64,000 bases of DNA. Origin: an uncultured Clostridia bacterium. GTDB lineage: Bacteria; Bacillota; Clostridia; Christensenellales; CAG-314. A program made the position numbers and the translations under genes. The stretch is from contig CANRFV010000002.1 in assembly GCA_947629985.1 (NCBI GenBank), positions 186,001 to 250,000 of the forward strand, given 5' to 3'. This document shows, in pieces, positions 25,661-33,479 of the stretch. Under the pieces are notes generated by a model. The model did no database searches and was not told the DNA's origin. It saw only the letters and a list, made by a program, of their open reading frames with translations. Within the stretch, counting starts at the first letter, position 1, and each line of letters opens with the position of its first letter.

Positions 25661-26113
25661 ATGACGCACGAACATTTTATGAAATTGGCGCTCAAACAGG
25701 CGCAGGTATCTTACAAAAACGACGAAGTGCCCATCGGCGCGGTGGTGGTGCGCGGCGGCAAAGTTATCGCCCGTGCGCACAATACGCGCAACCGCAGCAA
25801 AAACGCCGTAGAACACGCCGAATTGACGGCAATTTCGCGCGCGTGCAAAAAAACGGGCGATTGGCGCCTTGTGGGGTGCGATTTGTACGTTACTTTGGAG
25901 CCGTGCGTTATGTGCTTGGGAGCGTGTTTTAACGCGCGCATTTCCAACGTTTACTTCGGCGCGTACGATGTTAGCGGCAACGGCTGCGTGCAACTGTGCG
26001 AAAGTATCGGGCGCACGCTCAACCACGAACTGTTTGTACACGGCGGCGTGTTGCAGCAGCAGTGTTCGGATCTGCTTACGCAATATTTCAAATCCAAACG
26101 CGCAAATATTTGA
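25661..26113 (+). CDS. tadA: tRNA-specific adenosine deaminase
   Basis: The 150-residue zinc enzyme converts A34 to inosine in tRNA-Arg(ACG). The zinc and catalytic motifs are visible: HAELTA (His ligand and catalytic Glu) and EPCVMCLGAC (two Cys ligands). The start lies two bases after the GH2 stop and depends on translational coupling, with no separate ribosome-binding site. A strong terminator follows at 26130-26168. Confidence 0.93.
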   Translation: MTHEHFMKLALKQAQVSYKNDEVPIGAVVVRGGKVIARAHNTRNRSKNAVEHAELTAISRACKKTGDWRLVGCDLYVTLEPCVMCLGACFNARISNVYFGAYDVSGNGCVQLCESIGRTLNHELFVHGGVLQQQCSDLLTQYFKSKRANI

Positions 26114-26129
26114 CGCAGGCTTTTGCTGT

Positions 26130-26168
26130 AAAAAACGCCTTTTTCGCTAACGAAAAAGGCATTTTTTT
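26130..26168. terminator. Bidirectional terminator between tadA and amaP
   Basis: CGCCTTTTTCG and CGAAAAAGGC pair across CTAA and are flanked by A-run and T-run. It can end both convergent transcripts. Confidence 0.9.
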
Positions 26169-26169
26169 G

Positions 26170-27060
26170 TTACAAGCGGTTGTGCGGCGCATTGCCGCTG
26201 TCGTCGTTTTGGCGGGTTGCGGGCGCGCCGGCGTTGTTGTCGTCGTTTTCGTCGGCGGTATCGGGCAAGGCGTCGCCGTTATTTTGCTCGGGTTCGTCGC
26301 TGTCGTCGTTATTGTTGCCGTTGCTCGTGCCGTTGTCGTTATGCGCTTCGGCTCCCACGTCGGACAGTTGTTTGCGCAACTCTGCCACGTCGCGCTTTAT
26401 GTCGTCGTCTACGCCGGCGTTGTTGTCGTCTTTGCAACTTTCGCAATTATCCTTAAAGGGGCTTTCGTAAATATCCGCCGACAGTTCGCGCTGTTCGGTA
26501 AGCGTTTTTGCCAATTCTTCCGCACGCTTAACGTTGGGCTTGTAACTCGCTTTAAGTTTGCGTATTTCAAAGTTTATCGTATTAAAAGTTATTCCCAACG
26601 TGTTTTTGAAACTGTCCGCAACCAAGCAGCGCAATTTGTCCACCGATTGCGACAGCCTTTCGCCGCTTACGTCTATTTTTACGGTAAGCACCAAGCCGCG
26701 CTTTTCGTCAAGGCGCAGTTTTGTTTTGCGTATACGTATGCCCTTTACCTGCCGCGCGCAACTGCGCACCACGTGGCGTATAACTTTTGTGTTGGCGTGG
26801 GTGGCGCTTTCGCTGTCGCAAAACAGCAATATCTGCCGCAAATTTTCCCTTTGGGAAAAGTTGACGTAAATAATGTATACCGACAGCCCCGCATATACCG
26901 CGGCAAGTATTATTACCAACGTGGCAAGTATGCCGTTATCGGCAAGCAGGTTGTTGTTTTGCGGTATCAGGTTGGAAATATACAGCAACGTTGTAACCAC
27001 AAAAACCAACGTTATGCAAATTTGGGCGACTATCGCCACCTTTTCGGCAGTTTTACGCAT
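26170..27060 (-). CDS. amaP: Alkaline shock response membrane anchor protein AmaP-like
   Basis: The 296-residue protein has two N-terminal transmembrane helices (about residues 7-29 and 43-66), then a soluble domain of about 110 residues resembling Asp23 (GLVLTVKIDVSGERLSQSVDKL, FKNTLGITFNTINFEIRKLK). In Staphylococcus AmaP anchors Asp23 to the membrane. The last 90 residues are highly acidic and rich in Asn/Asp (NDNGTSNGNNNDDSDEPEQ), a low-complexity tail. The start is chosen by the AAAGAGGTG box; the frame stays open upstream across the tRNA gene. No asp23 gene lies next to it. Confidence 0.75.
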   Translation of the reverse strand: MRKTAEKVAIVAQICITLVFVVTTLLYISNLIPQNNNLLADNGILATLVIILAAVYAGLSVYIIYVNFSQRENLRQILLFCDSESATHANTKVIRHVVRSCARQVKGIRIRKTKLRLDEKRGLVLTVKIDVSGERLSQSVDKLRCLVADSFKNTLGITFNTINFEIRKLKASYKPNVKRAEELAKTLTEQRELSADIYESPFKDNCESCKDDNNAGVDDDIKRDVAELRKQLSDVGAEAHNDNGTSNGNNNDDSDEPEQNNGDALPDTADENDDNNAGAPATRQNDDSGNAPHNRL

Positions 27061-27148
27061 AATAAACACCTCTTTCGGTAAAAGTATCGGCAAATATGCG
27101 CCTAAAAATACGGCGACAAAATAGTAAACACTATTTAACTTCAAGTTG

Positions 27149-27177
27149 TTGCATTTTTTTTCGATTTGTTGTATTAT
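27149..27177 (+). promoter_or_regulatory. Promoter of tRNA-Pro(GGG)
   Basis: TTGCAT and TATTAT are 17 bp apart. The -10 box ends ten bases before the mature tRNA. Confidence 0.7.
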
Positions 27178-27187
27178 ATAGACGTAT

Positions 27188-27264
27188 CTGGGTGTAGCGC
27201 AGTTTGGTAGCGCACTAGACTGGGGGTCTAGGTGTCGCAGGTTCAAGTCCTGTCACTCAGACCA
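27188..27264 (+). tRNA. tRNA-Pro (anticodon GGG), CCA encoded
   Basis: The acceptor stem CTGGGTG pairs with CACTCAG. The D-arm is AGCGCAGTTTGGTAGCGC. The anticodon stem CTAGA/TCTAG encloses CTGGGGG (anticodon GGG), and the T-arm contains GGTTCAAGTCC. The 77-nt gene ends in ACCA. A near copy of its last 21 bases recurs at 27801-27820. Confidence 0.95.
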
Positions 27265-27288
27265 AGTGGGCGGACATTCGCCCTTGTG

Positions 27289-27834
27289 TTGCAACGGAAA
27301 AGGAGCGTACGTAACGCTCCTTTTTCCATTGCTGTCTTTTGGCTCGTCCGCCCACGGTCATGCGACAGGACAGTTTGAAATAACGTAGCGCTCCGCGACG
27401 ATGTTCGTCGCTTCACTTACTCCGCTAACGCGGAGACAAGTCCTGTATTTATACAAAGGTGTTGGTGATGTTGCAACGGAAAAGGAGCGTAGATTAACGC
27501 TCCTTTTTCCATTGCTGTCTTTTGGCTCGTCCGCCCACGGTCATGCGACAGGACAGTCCGAAATATGTAGCGCTCCGCGACGATGTTCGTCGCTTCGCTT
27601 ACTCCGCTAACGCGGAGACAAGTCCTGTATTTATACAAAGGTGTTGGTGATGTTGCAACGGAAAAGGAGCGTATAGTAACGCTCCTTTTTCCATTGCTGT
27701 CTTTTGGCTCGTCCGCCCACGGTCATGCGACAGGACAGTCCGAAATATGTAGCGCTCCGCGACGATTTTCGTCGCTTCGCTCACTCCGCTAACGCGGAGA
27801 CAAGTCCTGCACTCAGACCACGGTCTTTCGCAAC
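27289..27834 (+). repeat. Three tandem 182-bp T-type units downstream of tRNA-Pro(GGG)
   Basis: The word GCAACGGAAAAGGAGCGTA begins units at 27291, 27473 and 27655, exactly 182 bp apart. Each unit holds a terminator hairpin (AAAAGGAGCG...CGCTCCTTTTT), the words GGCTCGTCCGCCCACGGTC and GCGACAGGACAGT, a GACGA...TCGTCG hairpin, and GCGGAGACAAGTCCTG. The array closes at 27801-27820 with a copy of the tRNA 3' end (CAAGTCCTGCACTCAGACCA). Open frames in the array are artefacts. Confidence 0.9.
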
Positions 27835-27867
27835 AGGACAGTCCAAAGTGTTTTTGCGCAAAACAAA

Positions 27868-27906
27868 AGGGAGCGATAGTGTTGCCGCTCCCTTAAATTT
27901 TTTTAC
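27868..27906. terminator. Terminator between the T array and the BspA operon
   Basis: GGGAGCG and CGCTCCC pair, flanked by a T run on the plus strand and a weaker one on the minus strand. Confidence 0.65.
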
Positions 27907-27931
27907 ACTTGTTCAAAAACAACAATTGGTA

Positions 27932-28573
27932 TTACAACATTCTGCCGTATATCCACAAAATGTGGTCTAATTCAACGTAGTTTAAGCCGGTTTTATCTGC
28001 AAGGTCTGTCATTGCGTTTGCAAATTCATTATAAGATACGTTTTGTCTATTTAATCGTGTATACCCATATCGTTCTAACGCTTTGCGAACAGGTCTGTTG
28101 TAAAACGGAAAACGGTGTTGTTTTTTATCTTCCGTTAAAATACTGCCGGGTGTCCATTCGCTTAAATACCTGCATAATGCACTGCAAAGGCAAATTTCTC
28201 TTCTTCCGCCGCGAGTTACGGAAAAGTCGGTCATTGCATCAACAATTATTACAGGGTCAAAGTTTTTTGTTTTGCCTTCAATATTATTCCAAAAACTCTC
28301 ACGAAAATCGAATACATATTGAACAAGTGCGTCATAAGATTCTTGCGGAACCAATATTACCGGCAACGCTCGAGATATTTCTTTCAGCGTGTTTTGCAAT
28401 GTTTGCTCATCTGTAAAGCGGCTGCACCTGTGGCTTGTTGTCAAAGTTTTTTCAAATACGTTAAAGTAATTTCTGTTTACTACTTCCACGTTATGTTTAG
28501 ATAAAACAGGACGATTTTGATCATCTTTTTCCATTTTGTTAAGTGCGGTTATTCTGTTGAAAATTTCTTCCAT
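27932..28573 (-). CDS. Hypothetical protein downstream of the BspA-like gene
   Basis: This soluble 213-residue protein has no signal peptide or transmembrane segment. Visible features are a charged N-terminal third, the segment FDPVIIVDAMTDFSVTRGGRREICLCSALCRYL in the middle, and an acidic/aromatic end (GLNYVELDHILWIYGRML). I do not recognise a family. It starts 30 bp after the stop of the large BspA-like lipoprotein gene, with an AAAGGAAG box and no terminator between, so the two are probably one operon. Codon use is more AT-rich than the genome norm, like the neighbouring accessory genes. Confidence 0.75.
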   Translation of the reverse strand: MEEIFNRITALNKMEKDDQNRPVLSKHNVEVVNRNYFNVFEKTLTTSHRCSRFTDEQTLQNTLKEISRALPVILVPQESYDALVQYVFDFRESFWNNIEGKTKNFDPVIIVDAMTDFSVTRGGRREICLCSALCRYLSEWTPGSILTEDKKQHRFPFYNRPVRKALERYGYTRLNRQNVSYNEFANAMTDLADKTGLNYVELDHILWIYGRML

Positions 28574-28603
28574 TTTAGTTACTTCCTTTGTTTTTTATTT
28601 TTG

Positions 28604-31600
28604 TTATTTTACGCTGTCGCGCGTAGCGCCCCAAACGACGGGGCAGCGACCCATTCCTCTGTAATCTAGATAATTCCACTCGGAATCCCAACCGGACGGT
28701 TTTGTTGTCGCTTCGCAATAAATGGTAATGTTGTAGCAACCGTAAAATATTTGCTTACCAATATTCGTAACACTTTTGGGTATAAAAATCGACGTAAGAC
28801 CGCAACCGTCGAAAGCCAAAGCACCTATGCTTGTTACATCGTCGAGTATGGTTACTGACGTCAAATTATTAAAACCGTAAAATTGGTAATTGCCTATTTC
28901 GGTAATGCCGTCGGGTATTTCAATTTCGGTAACTTCCTGCCAATCGCCGTTTTTCTTTATGTAAAAATTTTCCGCGTAACGCATCGGATTGGAATCAAAA
29001 TCGCTGAAAGTAATTGCGCACCAATCGGCTATTGTACCGTCGTAATAAACGCTTTTCAGATTTTCACAATTGTCGAAAGCGCTATTCCCAATACTTTTTA
29101 CACTGTCGGGTATGGTTATCGATGCAAGACTATCGCAACCGTAGAAAGCGTAATCACCTATACTTGTTACACCGTCAGGTATAGTTATTGATGTAAGACT
29201 ATCGCAATTTTCGAAAGCGCAGTCGCCTATGCTTGTTACGCTGTCGGGTATGGTTACTGACGTCAAGTTATTAAAACCGTCAAATTGGTAATCGCCTATT
29301 TCTGTAATGCCGTCGGGTATTTCAATTTCGGTAACTTCCTGCCAATCGCCGTTTTTCTTTATGTAAAAATTTTCTGTGTAATACATCGGATTGGAATCAT
29401 AACCGTTGAAAGTAATTGCGCACCAATCGGCTATTGTTCCGTCGTAATAAACGCTTTTCAAATTTCTACAACCGAAGAAAGCACCATTGCCTATGCTTGT
29501 TACGCTGTCGGGTATGGTTACTGACGTCAAGTTATTAAAACCGTAAAATTGGTAATTGCCTATTTCGGTAATGCCGTCGGGTATTTCAATTTCGGTAACT
29601 TCCTGCCAAGCGCCGTTTTTCTTTATGTAAAAATTTTCCGCGTAATACATCGGATTGGAACAAGAAGCGCTGAAAGTAATTGTGCACCAATCGGCTATTG
29701 TACCGTCGTAATAAACGCTTTTCAGATTTGTACAATTGTAGAAAGCAGTGGAGTCGTAGTAGTCGTTATTCTCATCTATGATCTTTACGCTGCTGGGTAT
29801 GGTTATCGAAGTCAAACTACTGCAACCGTAGAAAGCGCTTTGGCCAATGCTTTCAAGTTTGCTGTTTGCTCCGATATTGACCGTGGCAAGATTTGTGCAA
29901 CCGCCGAAAGCGCTGCCGCCAATACTTTTTACACTGTCGGGTATAGTTATTGATGTAAGACTACTGCACCAACGAAAAGCGTTGCTCCCTATATTTTCAA
30001 GTTTGCTGTTTGTTCCGAAGTTTACCGTGGCAAGATTTTTACAAGTGCCGAAAGCGTAAATGTCAATAATTGTTACGCTGTCCGGTATGGTTATTGCTGT
30101 AATGCTACTACAACAGTCGAAAGCGTACTCGCCAATGCTTTCAAGTTTGCTGTTTGCTCCGATATTGACCATGGCAAGATTTGTGCAATTGTAGAAAGCG
30201 CTATTTCCAATACTTGTTACGCTGTCAGGTATGGTTACAGATGTTAAACTATTAAACCCGCTGAAAGCGCGGTCGCCTATTTTAGTAACGCCGTTGGGGA
30301 GTTCAATATCGGTAATATCGGTCAATTTTTGCCATGAGTCGTTCTTCTTTATGTAGAAATTTTCTGTGTAAGAAAGCGGAGATGTAGAGTTGTCAACTCC
30401 ACACCAATCAACTATTGTGCCATTGTAATAAATGCTTTGCAAACTGTAACCGGCGAAAGCGCTACTGCCAATACTTTTTACACTGTTGGGTATGGTTATT
30501 GATTTAAGACTACTGCAGCCCCAGAAAGTGCTTTGACCAATGCTTTCAAGTTTGCTGTTTGCGCCGAAATTTACAGTAGCCAGATTTGTGCAATAGTAGA
30601 AAGCGCCGTCAATATTGGTTACACTGTCAGGTATGGTTATTGATGTAAGGCTAGTGCAATTGTAGAAAGCACGATTGCCAATACTTTTAAGGTTGCTGTT
30701 ATCGGCAAAATTTACTTCTTTCAGATATGCGCAACCTGAAAATGCGCTTGCGCCAATACTTGTTATGCTGTTGGGTATATTTACCGTTACAATACGGCAG
30801 TTGGCAAAGGCGTTGTCGCCTATGCTGACTACGGGTCGCCCGTTATATGCGGACGGAATGGTTACGTTCAAATCGCTGTCGGAGTAGACAGTAACGGAAT
30901 AGCCGCCGTCGCACTGTTCAAAGTTGAACTGCGATGTGTCGCTCGGATTATCGTTGCCGCTTTGTCCGCCTTGGCTACCGCCCTGACCGCCTTGGTTTCC
31001 GCCTTGTCCGCCGCCTTGGCTACCGCCGCCACCGGGTGTGTCGCTGCCCTGGTTACCCCCTTGGTTACCGCCACCGCCGGGAGTTGTTCCACCGCCGCCT
31101 TGTTGGTTAGCCGTCCAATGTGCGTACAGCGTAACGCTGGCATTTGCAACGTAACTTGCGCCCGCTTTGCCCACAAGCGTGCCGCCGCTGATACTGTCGT
31201 ACCAGCCGTCAAGAGTGTACCCCGTGCGAGATACTGTCGGCAAAGTAACGGAATTGCCTTGCGTAACGGTTTGTGCGGGCGGATTTGTTCCGCCGCTGTA
31301 ATTGATTGCAAATGTTACCGTAACGTTGTTGGGCGCGGGATCGTCGCCCTGATCGCCGCCGCCCGGGTTATCGCTGCCGCCTTGTCCACCGCCGGGGGTT
31401 GTGCCACCGCCGGGGTTGTCGTTGCCGCCCTGCGCTTTGGTGTAGCCGCAGGTATCGCACACGTTGTCCGTACCGAAGTTGTGCGCGGCGCGGTCTGCCG
31501 TTACGTCGTGTCCGCAGGTTGCCACGCGCCAATGTTCGGAGTCGTTACTGCTCCACATAGACGAAAATGTGTGTTGGTGGGGCGTAGGCTCATTACCGCC

Positions 31601-31723
31601 CTGTCCGCCGTTGGGGTCGTCGCCGTTGTGCGGATCGTCGGGCTTACAAGCCGCAACGGTTATTGCCGCAATTAGCAGTAGTGCAAGTAGCAAAATTACA
31701 ACAAATTTGCATGAGTGTTTCAT
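28604..31723 (-). CDS. BspA-like leucine-rich-repeat surface lipoprotein
   Basis: The 1039-residue protein has a lipoprotein signal peptide (VAAC, Cys26), then a Gly/Asn-rich linker with CxxC-type pieces (CDTCGYTK). One InlB B-type repeat follows (VTFAINYSGGTNPPAQTV ... GWYDSISGGTL), then a second long Gly-Gln-rich linker. From about residue 270 come more than 20 BspA/LRR_5 repeats (consensus SIGxxAFxxCxxLxxITIPxSV). Several longer blocks around KSVYYDGTIADWC and YIKKNGDWQEVTEIEIPDGI recur three times almost unchanged, a sign of recent internal duplication. Such proteins mediate adhesion. Transcription must pass the terminator of a structured RNA 26 bp upstream of the start codon. Confidence 0.88.
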   Translation of the reverse strand: MKHSCKFVVILLLALLLIAAITVAACKPDDPHNGDDPNGGQGGNEPTPHQHTFSSMWSSNDSEHWRVATCGHDVTADRAAHNFGTDNVCDTCGYTKAQGGNDNPGGGTTPGGGQGGSDNPGGGDQGDDPAPNNVTVTFAINYSGGTNPPAQTVTQGNSVTLPTVSRTGYTLDGWYDSISGGTLVGKAGASYVANASVTLYAHWTANQQGGGGTTPGGGGNQGGNQGSDTPGGGGSQGGGQGGNQGGQGGSQGGQSGNDNPSDTSQFNFEQCDGGYSVTVYSDSDLNVTIPSAYNGRPVVSIGDNAFANCRIVTVNIPNSITSIGASAFSGCAYLKEVNFADNSNLKSIGNRAFYNCTSLTSITIPDSVTNIDGAFYYCTNLATVNFGANSKLESIGQSTFWGCSSLKSITIPNSVKSIGSSAFAGYSLQSIYYNGTIVDWCGVDNSTSPLSYTENFYIKKNDSWQKLTDITDIELPNGVTKIGDRAFSGFNSLTSVTIPDSVTSIGNSAFYNCTNLAMVNIGANSKLESIGEYAFDCCSSITAITIPDSVTIIDIYAFGTCKNLATVNFGTNSKLENIGSNAFRWCSSLTSITIPDSVKSIGGSAFGGCTNLATVNIGANSKLESIGQSAFYGCSSLTSITIPSSVKIIDENNDYYDSTAFYNCTNLKSVYYDGTIADWCTITFSASCSNPMYYAENFYIKKNGAWQEVTEIEIPDGITEIGNYQFYGFNNLTSVTIPDSVTSIGNGAFFGCRNLKSVYYDGTIADWCAITFNGYDSNPMYYTENFYIKKNGDWQEVTEIEIPDGITEIGDYQFDGFNNLTSVTIPDSVTSIGDCAFENCDSLTSITIPDGVTSIGDYAFYGCDSLASITIPDSVKSIGNSAFDNCENLKSVYYDGTIADWCAITFSDFDSNPMRYAENFYIKKNGDWQEVTEIEIPDGITEIGNYQFYGFNNLTSVTILDDVTSIGALAFDGCGLTSIFIPKSVTNIGKQIFYGCYNITIYCEATTKPSGWDSEWNYLDYRGMGRCPVVWGATRDSVK

Positions 31724-31748
31724 AGTGCGTCTCCTTTTGTAATGTAAT

Positions 31749-31912
31749 AAAAAAAGTGCCGTCTCTTGCGAAACGGCACTTGCAAAGCGCCTCTTCGCAT
31801 AGTTGCGACACTAGTTTACAATATCACCTTATTCAAGGATTTGATTGTGCGCGAACAAGGAACACTTTACCGTAAAGTATGCCTTGAATAAAGAGATATT
31901 AAACTGTGTCGC
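31749..31912 (-). ncRNA. Structured RNA 1 upstream of the BspA-like gene
   Basis: The RNA predicted from the promoter starts at about 31912 and ends in a terminator at 31749-31780 (AGTGCCGTTTC / GAGACGGCACT, then seven T). Its ends pair over about 30 bp: TTGCGACAC with GTGTCGCAA, AGTTTA with TAAACT, ATATC with GATAT, TTATTCAAGG with CCTTGAATAA. The apical part has a small ACTTTACGGTAAAGT hairpin and the word CCTTGTTCGC, which can pair with GCGAAGAGG in the tail ahead of the terminator. The BspA start codon follows 26 bp later, with no room for another promoter. It may be a leader (attenuator or riboswitch) or an independent RNA. I do not recognise the family. Confidence 0.7.
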
Positions 31913-31918
31913 AATTGT

Positions 31919-31947
31919 ATTGTACAATACCGCGGGGTAAATGTCAA
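31919..31947 (-). promoter_or_regulatory. Sigma-A promoter of structured RNA 1
   Basis: On the minus strand TTGACA and TACAAT are exactly 17 bp apart. The predicted start coincides with the base of the RNA's closing stem. Confidence 0.8.
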
Positions 31948-32036
31948 TAAGTAAAACCCCGACTTTGCCCCAACGCGCATTGCCGCAGCCGACCGCAAAA
32001 CGCTACCGTATGCGCGATTACTGCCTGCCGACCAAC

Positions 32037-32198
32037 AAAAAAAGTGCCGTCTCTACCGAAACGGCACTTGTAGATGCGTGTCCCGATAGTTACCACACTA
32101 CTATTTCGCCAAAAACTTGCGCTATGGGAAATGACACACTAATCTACCTAAGAGATAGTGCGCAAATTTTTGGCAAATATTAAAAATAGTAATGTGGT
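32037..32198 (-). ncRNA. Structured RNA 2, same architecture as RNA 1
   Basis: The stem arms ACTTACCACATTACTATTT and AAATAGTAGTGTGGTAACT pair, as do TGCCAAAAATTTGCGC and GCGCAAGTTTTTGGC further in, enclosing a loop of about 30 nt. In the loop, GTAGAT and GTGTC are complementary to GACAC and ATCTAC in the tail, giving about 11 pairs. The terminator (AGTGCCGTTTC, loop GGTA, GAGACGGCACT, seven T) differs from that of RNA 1 only in the loop. The stem sequences of the two RNAs are unrelated, so the shape is conserved rather than the sequence. Confidence 0.7.
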
Positions 32199-32204
32199 AA
32201 GTTA

Positions 32205-32233
32205 ATTTTACAACAACGGCAACAAGATGTCAA
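32205..32233 (-). promoter_or_regulatory. Sigma-A promoter of structured RNA 2
   Basis: On the minus strand TTGACA and TAAAAT are exactly 17 bp apart. The start predicted at about 32198 falls at the base of the closing stem. Confidence 0.8.
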
Positions 32234-32274
32234 GATTGCAACAAACAAAAGTGCGCGCGTTGGGCAACCACCCC

Positions 32275-32310
32275 AAAAGGGACGCATATCGATTGCGCCC
32301 CCTTTTTTTG
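32275..32310. terminator. Bidirectional terminator after uppP
   Basis: AAAAGGGACGCA pairs with TGCGCCCCCTTTT. T runs follow on both strands, seven on the plus strand. Confidence 0.6.
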
Positions 32311-32389
32311 CCGTTTTACTTTTGCGGGCGCGCGCCTGCGGGCGGTTGCCAACTCCGTACTCAATATGCCCCATTGCGACAACTTTGCG

Positions 32390-32560
32390 GGCGGTTACAG
32401 CAAACACCCCGAAATACGCAACTCCCTACGGTACGGCGCTCCGTTCGCTCTGCCCTAACTTACTCGGCTTTGCCGAGACAAGTTGCGCACGTTGCCACGG
32501 TTATGCAACAAAATACTTCGAAATACGCAACGCCCTGCGGCGCGGCGTTCGTTCGGCGGG
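32390..32560. repeat. Two diverged copies of a T-repeat-like segment
   Basis: CGAAATACGCAAC recurs at 32410 and 32518, each followed by a GC-rich palindromic stretch. The tail ACTCGGCTTTGCCGAGACAAGTTG and the words GGTTATGCAACAAAATACTTCGAAAT parallel GGTCATGCGACAGGACAGTCCGAAAT in the T units at 27.4-27.8 kb. No tRNA gene is near. No protein-coding gene is seen in 32311-32563. Confidence 0.5.
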
Positions 32561-32563
32561 CGG

Positions 32564-33328
32564 TTACAGCGTAATAAGCGACAGCGCAAACGGCACGATC
32601 AGATACACAGCAAACCATATCCAACTTTTTGTTTTAAGCGCGCGCATTACCATATATACCGACACAAGTCCGCTTACAAACGCGGCAAAAATGCCCGTAA
32701 CAACGCAGTACCAGGGTACGTTTACGGCAACGTCCGCAAGCAGCGCTTCCAACCCTTCCGCCGCGGCGCTTGCAAGTATTACCGGCACCGACAGCAAAAA
32801 GGAAAATTCCGCGCTGTCGGACGCGTTTACTCCAAATAATTTCATTACCGAAATTGTACTGCCGCTGCGCGACAACCCGGGAAAAACCGCCACGCCTTGC
32901 GTTACTCCCGTTACGATTACGGGCAGCCAACCCGCTTGTTGCAGGCGCAAGCGCGGCTTGCCGAGTTTGTCGGAAAGCACTATCAGCACAGCCGTCAGCG
33001 CAAAGCCTATCGGCAGCAACACGTACATTATGCTTTCCGGTACGAGCAATTTTACCGCCAGCGCAATTGCAAAGGTGGGTATGCTTGCCACAACAATGTA
33101 CAGCAATTTTTTGTCGGCAACGGGGTGGCGCAACGTTTGCCACAGGCTGTGCCGCATAGATATAATTACCGCAAGCAACGTGCCTAAGTGCAACATCACG
33201 TCGAAAAACAGCCCCGATTGCACGTTGAACAGGCGCGCGGCAAGCATAAGGTGTCCGCTGCTGGATACGGGCAAAAATTCCGTAAACCCCTGCAACAACC
33301 CAAAAAAAATACTTTGCAAAACAGTCAT
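32564..33328 (-). CDS. uppP: Undecaprenyl-diphosphatase UppP/BacA
   Basis: The 254-residue integral membrane enzyme has the two UppP signatures: QGFTEFLPVSSSGHL near the N-terminus and PGLSRSGSTI in the second half. It dephosphorylates undecaprenyl diphosphate to recycle the lipid carrier of peptidoglycan and wall polymers, and overproduction gives bacitracin resistance. Seven to eight transmembrane helices are visible. The start at 33328 is chosen by AAGGAAG ahead of ATG; the frame opens eight codons earlier without a ribosome-binding site. It is divergent from ychF and monocistronic. Confidence 0.95.
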   Translation of the reverse strand: MTVLQSIFFGLLQGFTEFLPVSSSGHLMLAARLFNVQSGLFFDVMLHLGTLLAVIISMRHSLWQTLRHPVADKKLLYIVVASIPTFAIALAVKLLVPESIMYVLLPIGFALTAVLIVLSDKLGKPRLRLQQAGWLPVIVTGVTQGVAVFPGLSRSGSTISVMKLFGVNASDSAEFSFLLSVPVILASAAAEGLEALLADVAVNVPWYCVVTGIFAAFVSGLVSVYMVMRALKTKSWIWFAVYLIVPFALSLITL

Positions 33329-33479
33329 AACAACTTCCTTACAGTTAAACAATTGTTTACTTTTGCGTAATTATATGCTAAAATTACTTTGTATTGCGGT
33401 TTGACGGCGGCACGCAAACGCATTGCGCCGTCAACTTATATATTTTACGCAACAATAGTATTTTTTAGACGAGGCGGAT

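Noticed and set aside
27265..27834. Integrated phage or genomic island at tRNA-Pro
   Set aside because: The segment between the two tRNA-end copies is about 550 bp and contains no integrase or other gene; reported only as a possible non-autonomous element.
27401..27970. Several 60-90-residue frames downstream of tRNA-Pro(GGG)
   Set aside because: They repeat with the 182-bp period on both strands and reflect the tandem repeat, not genes.
31749..32198. The tandem RNAs as 6S RNA copies
   Set aside because: Size and promoters would fit, but there is no large central bubble; the stems are almost continuously paired and the loop pairs with the tail. Kept as unknown class.
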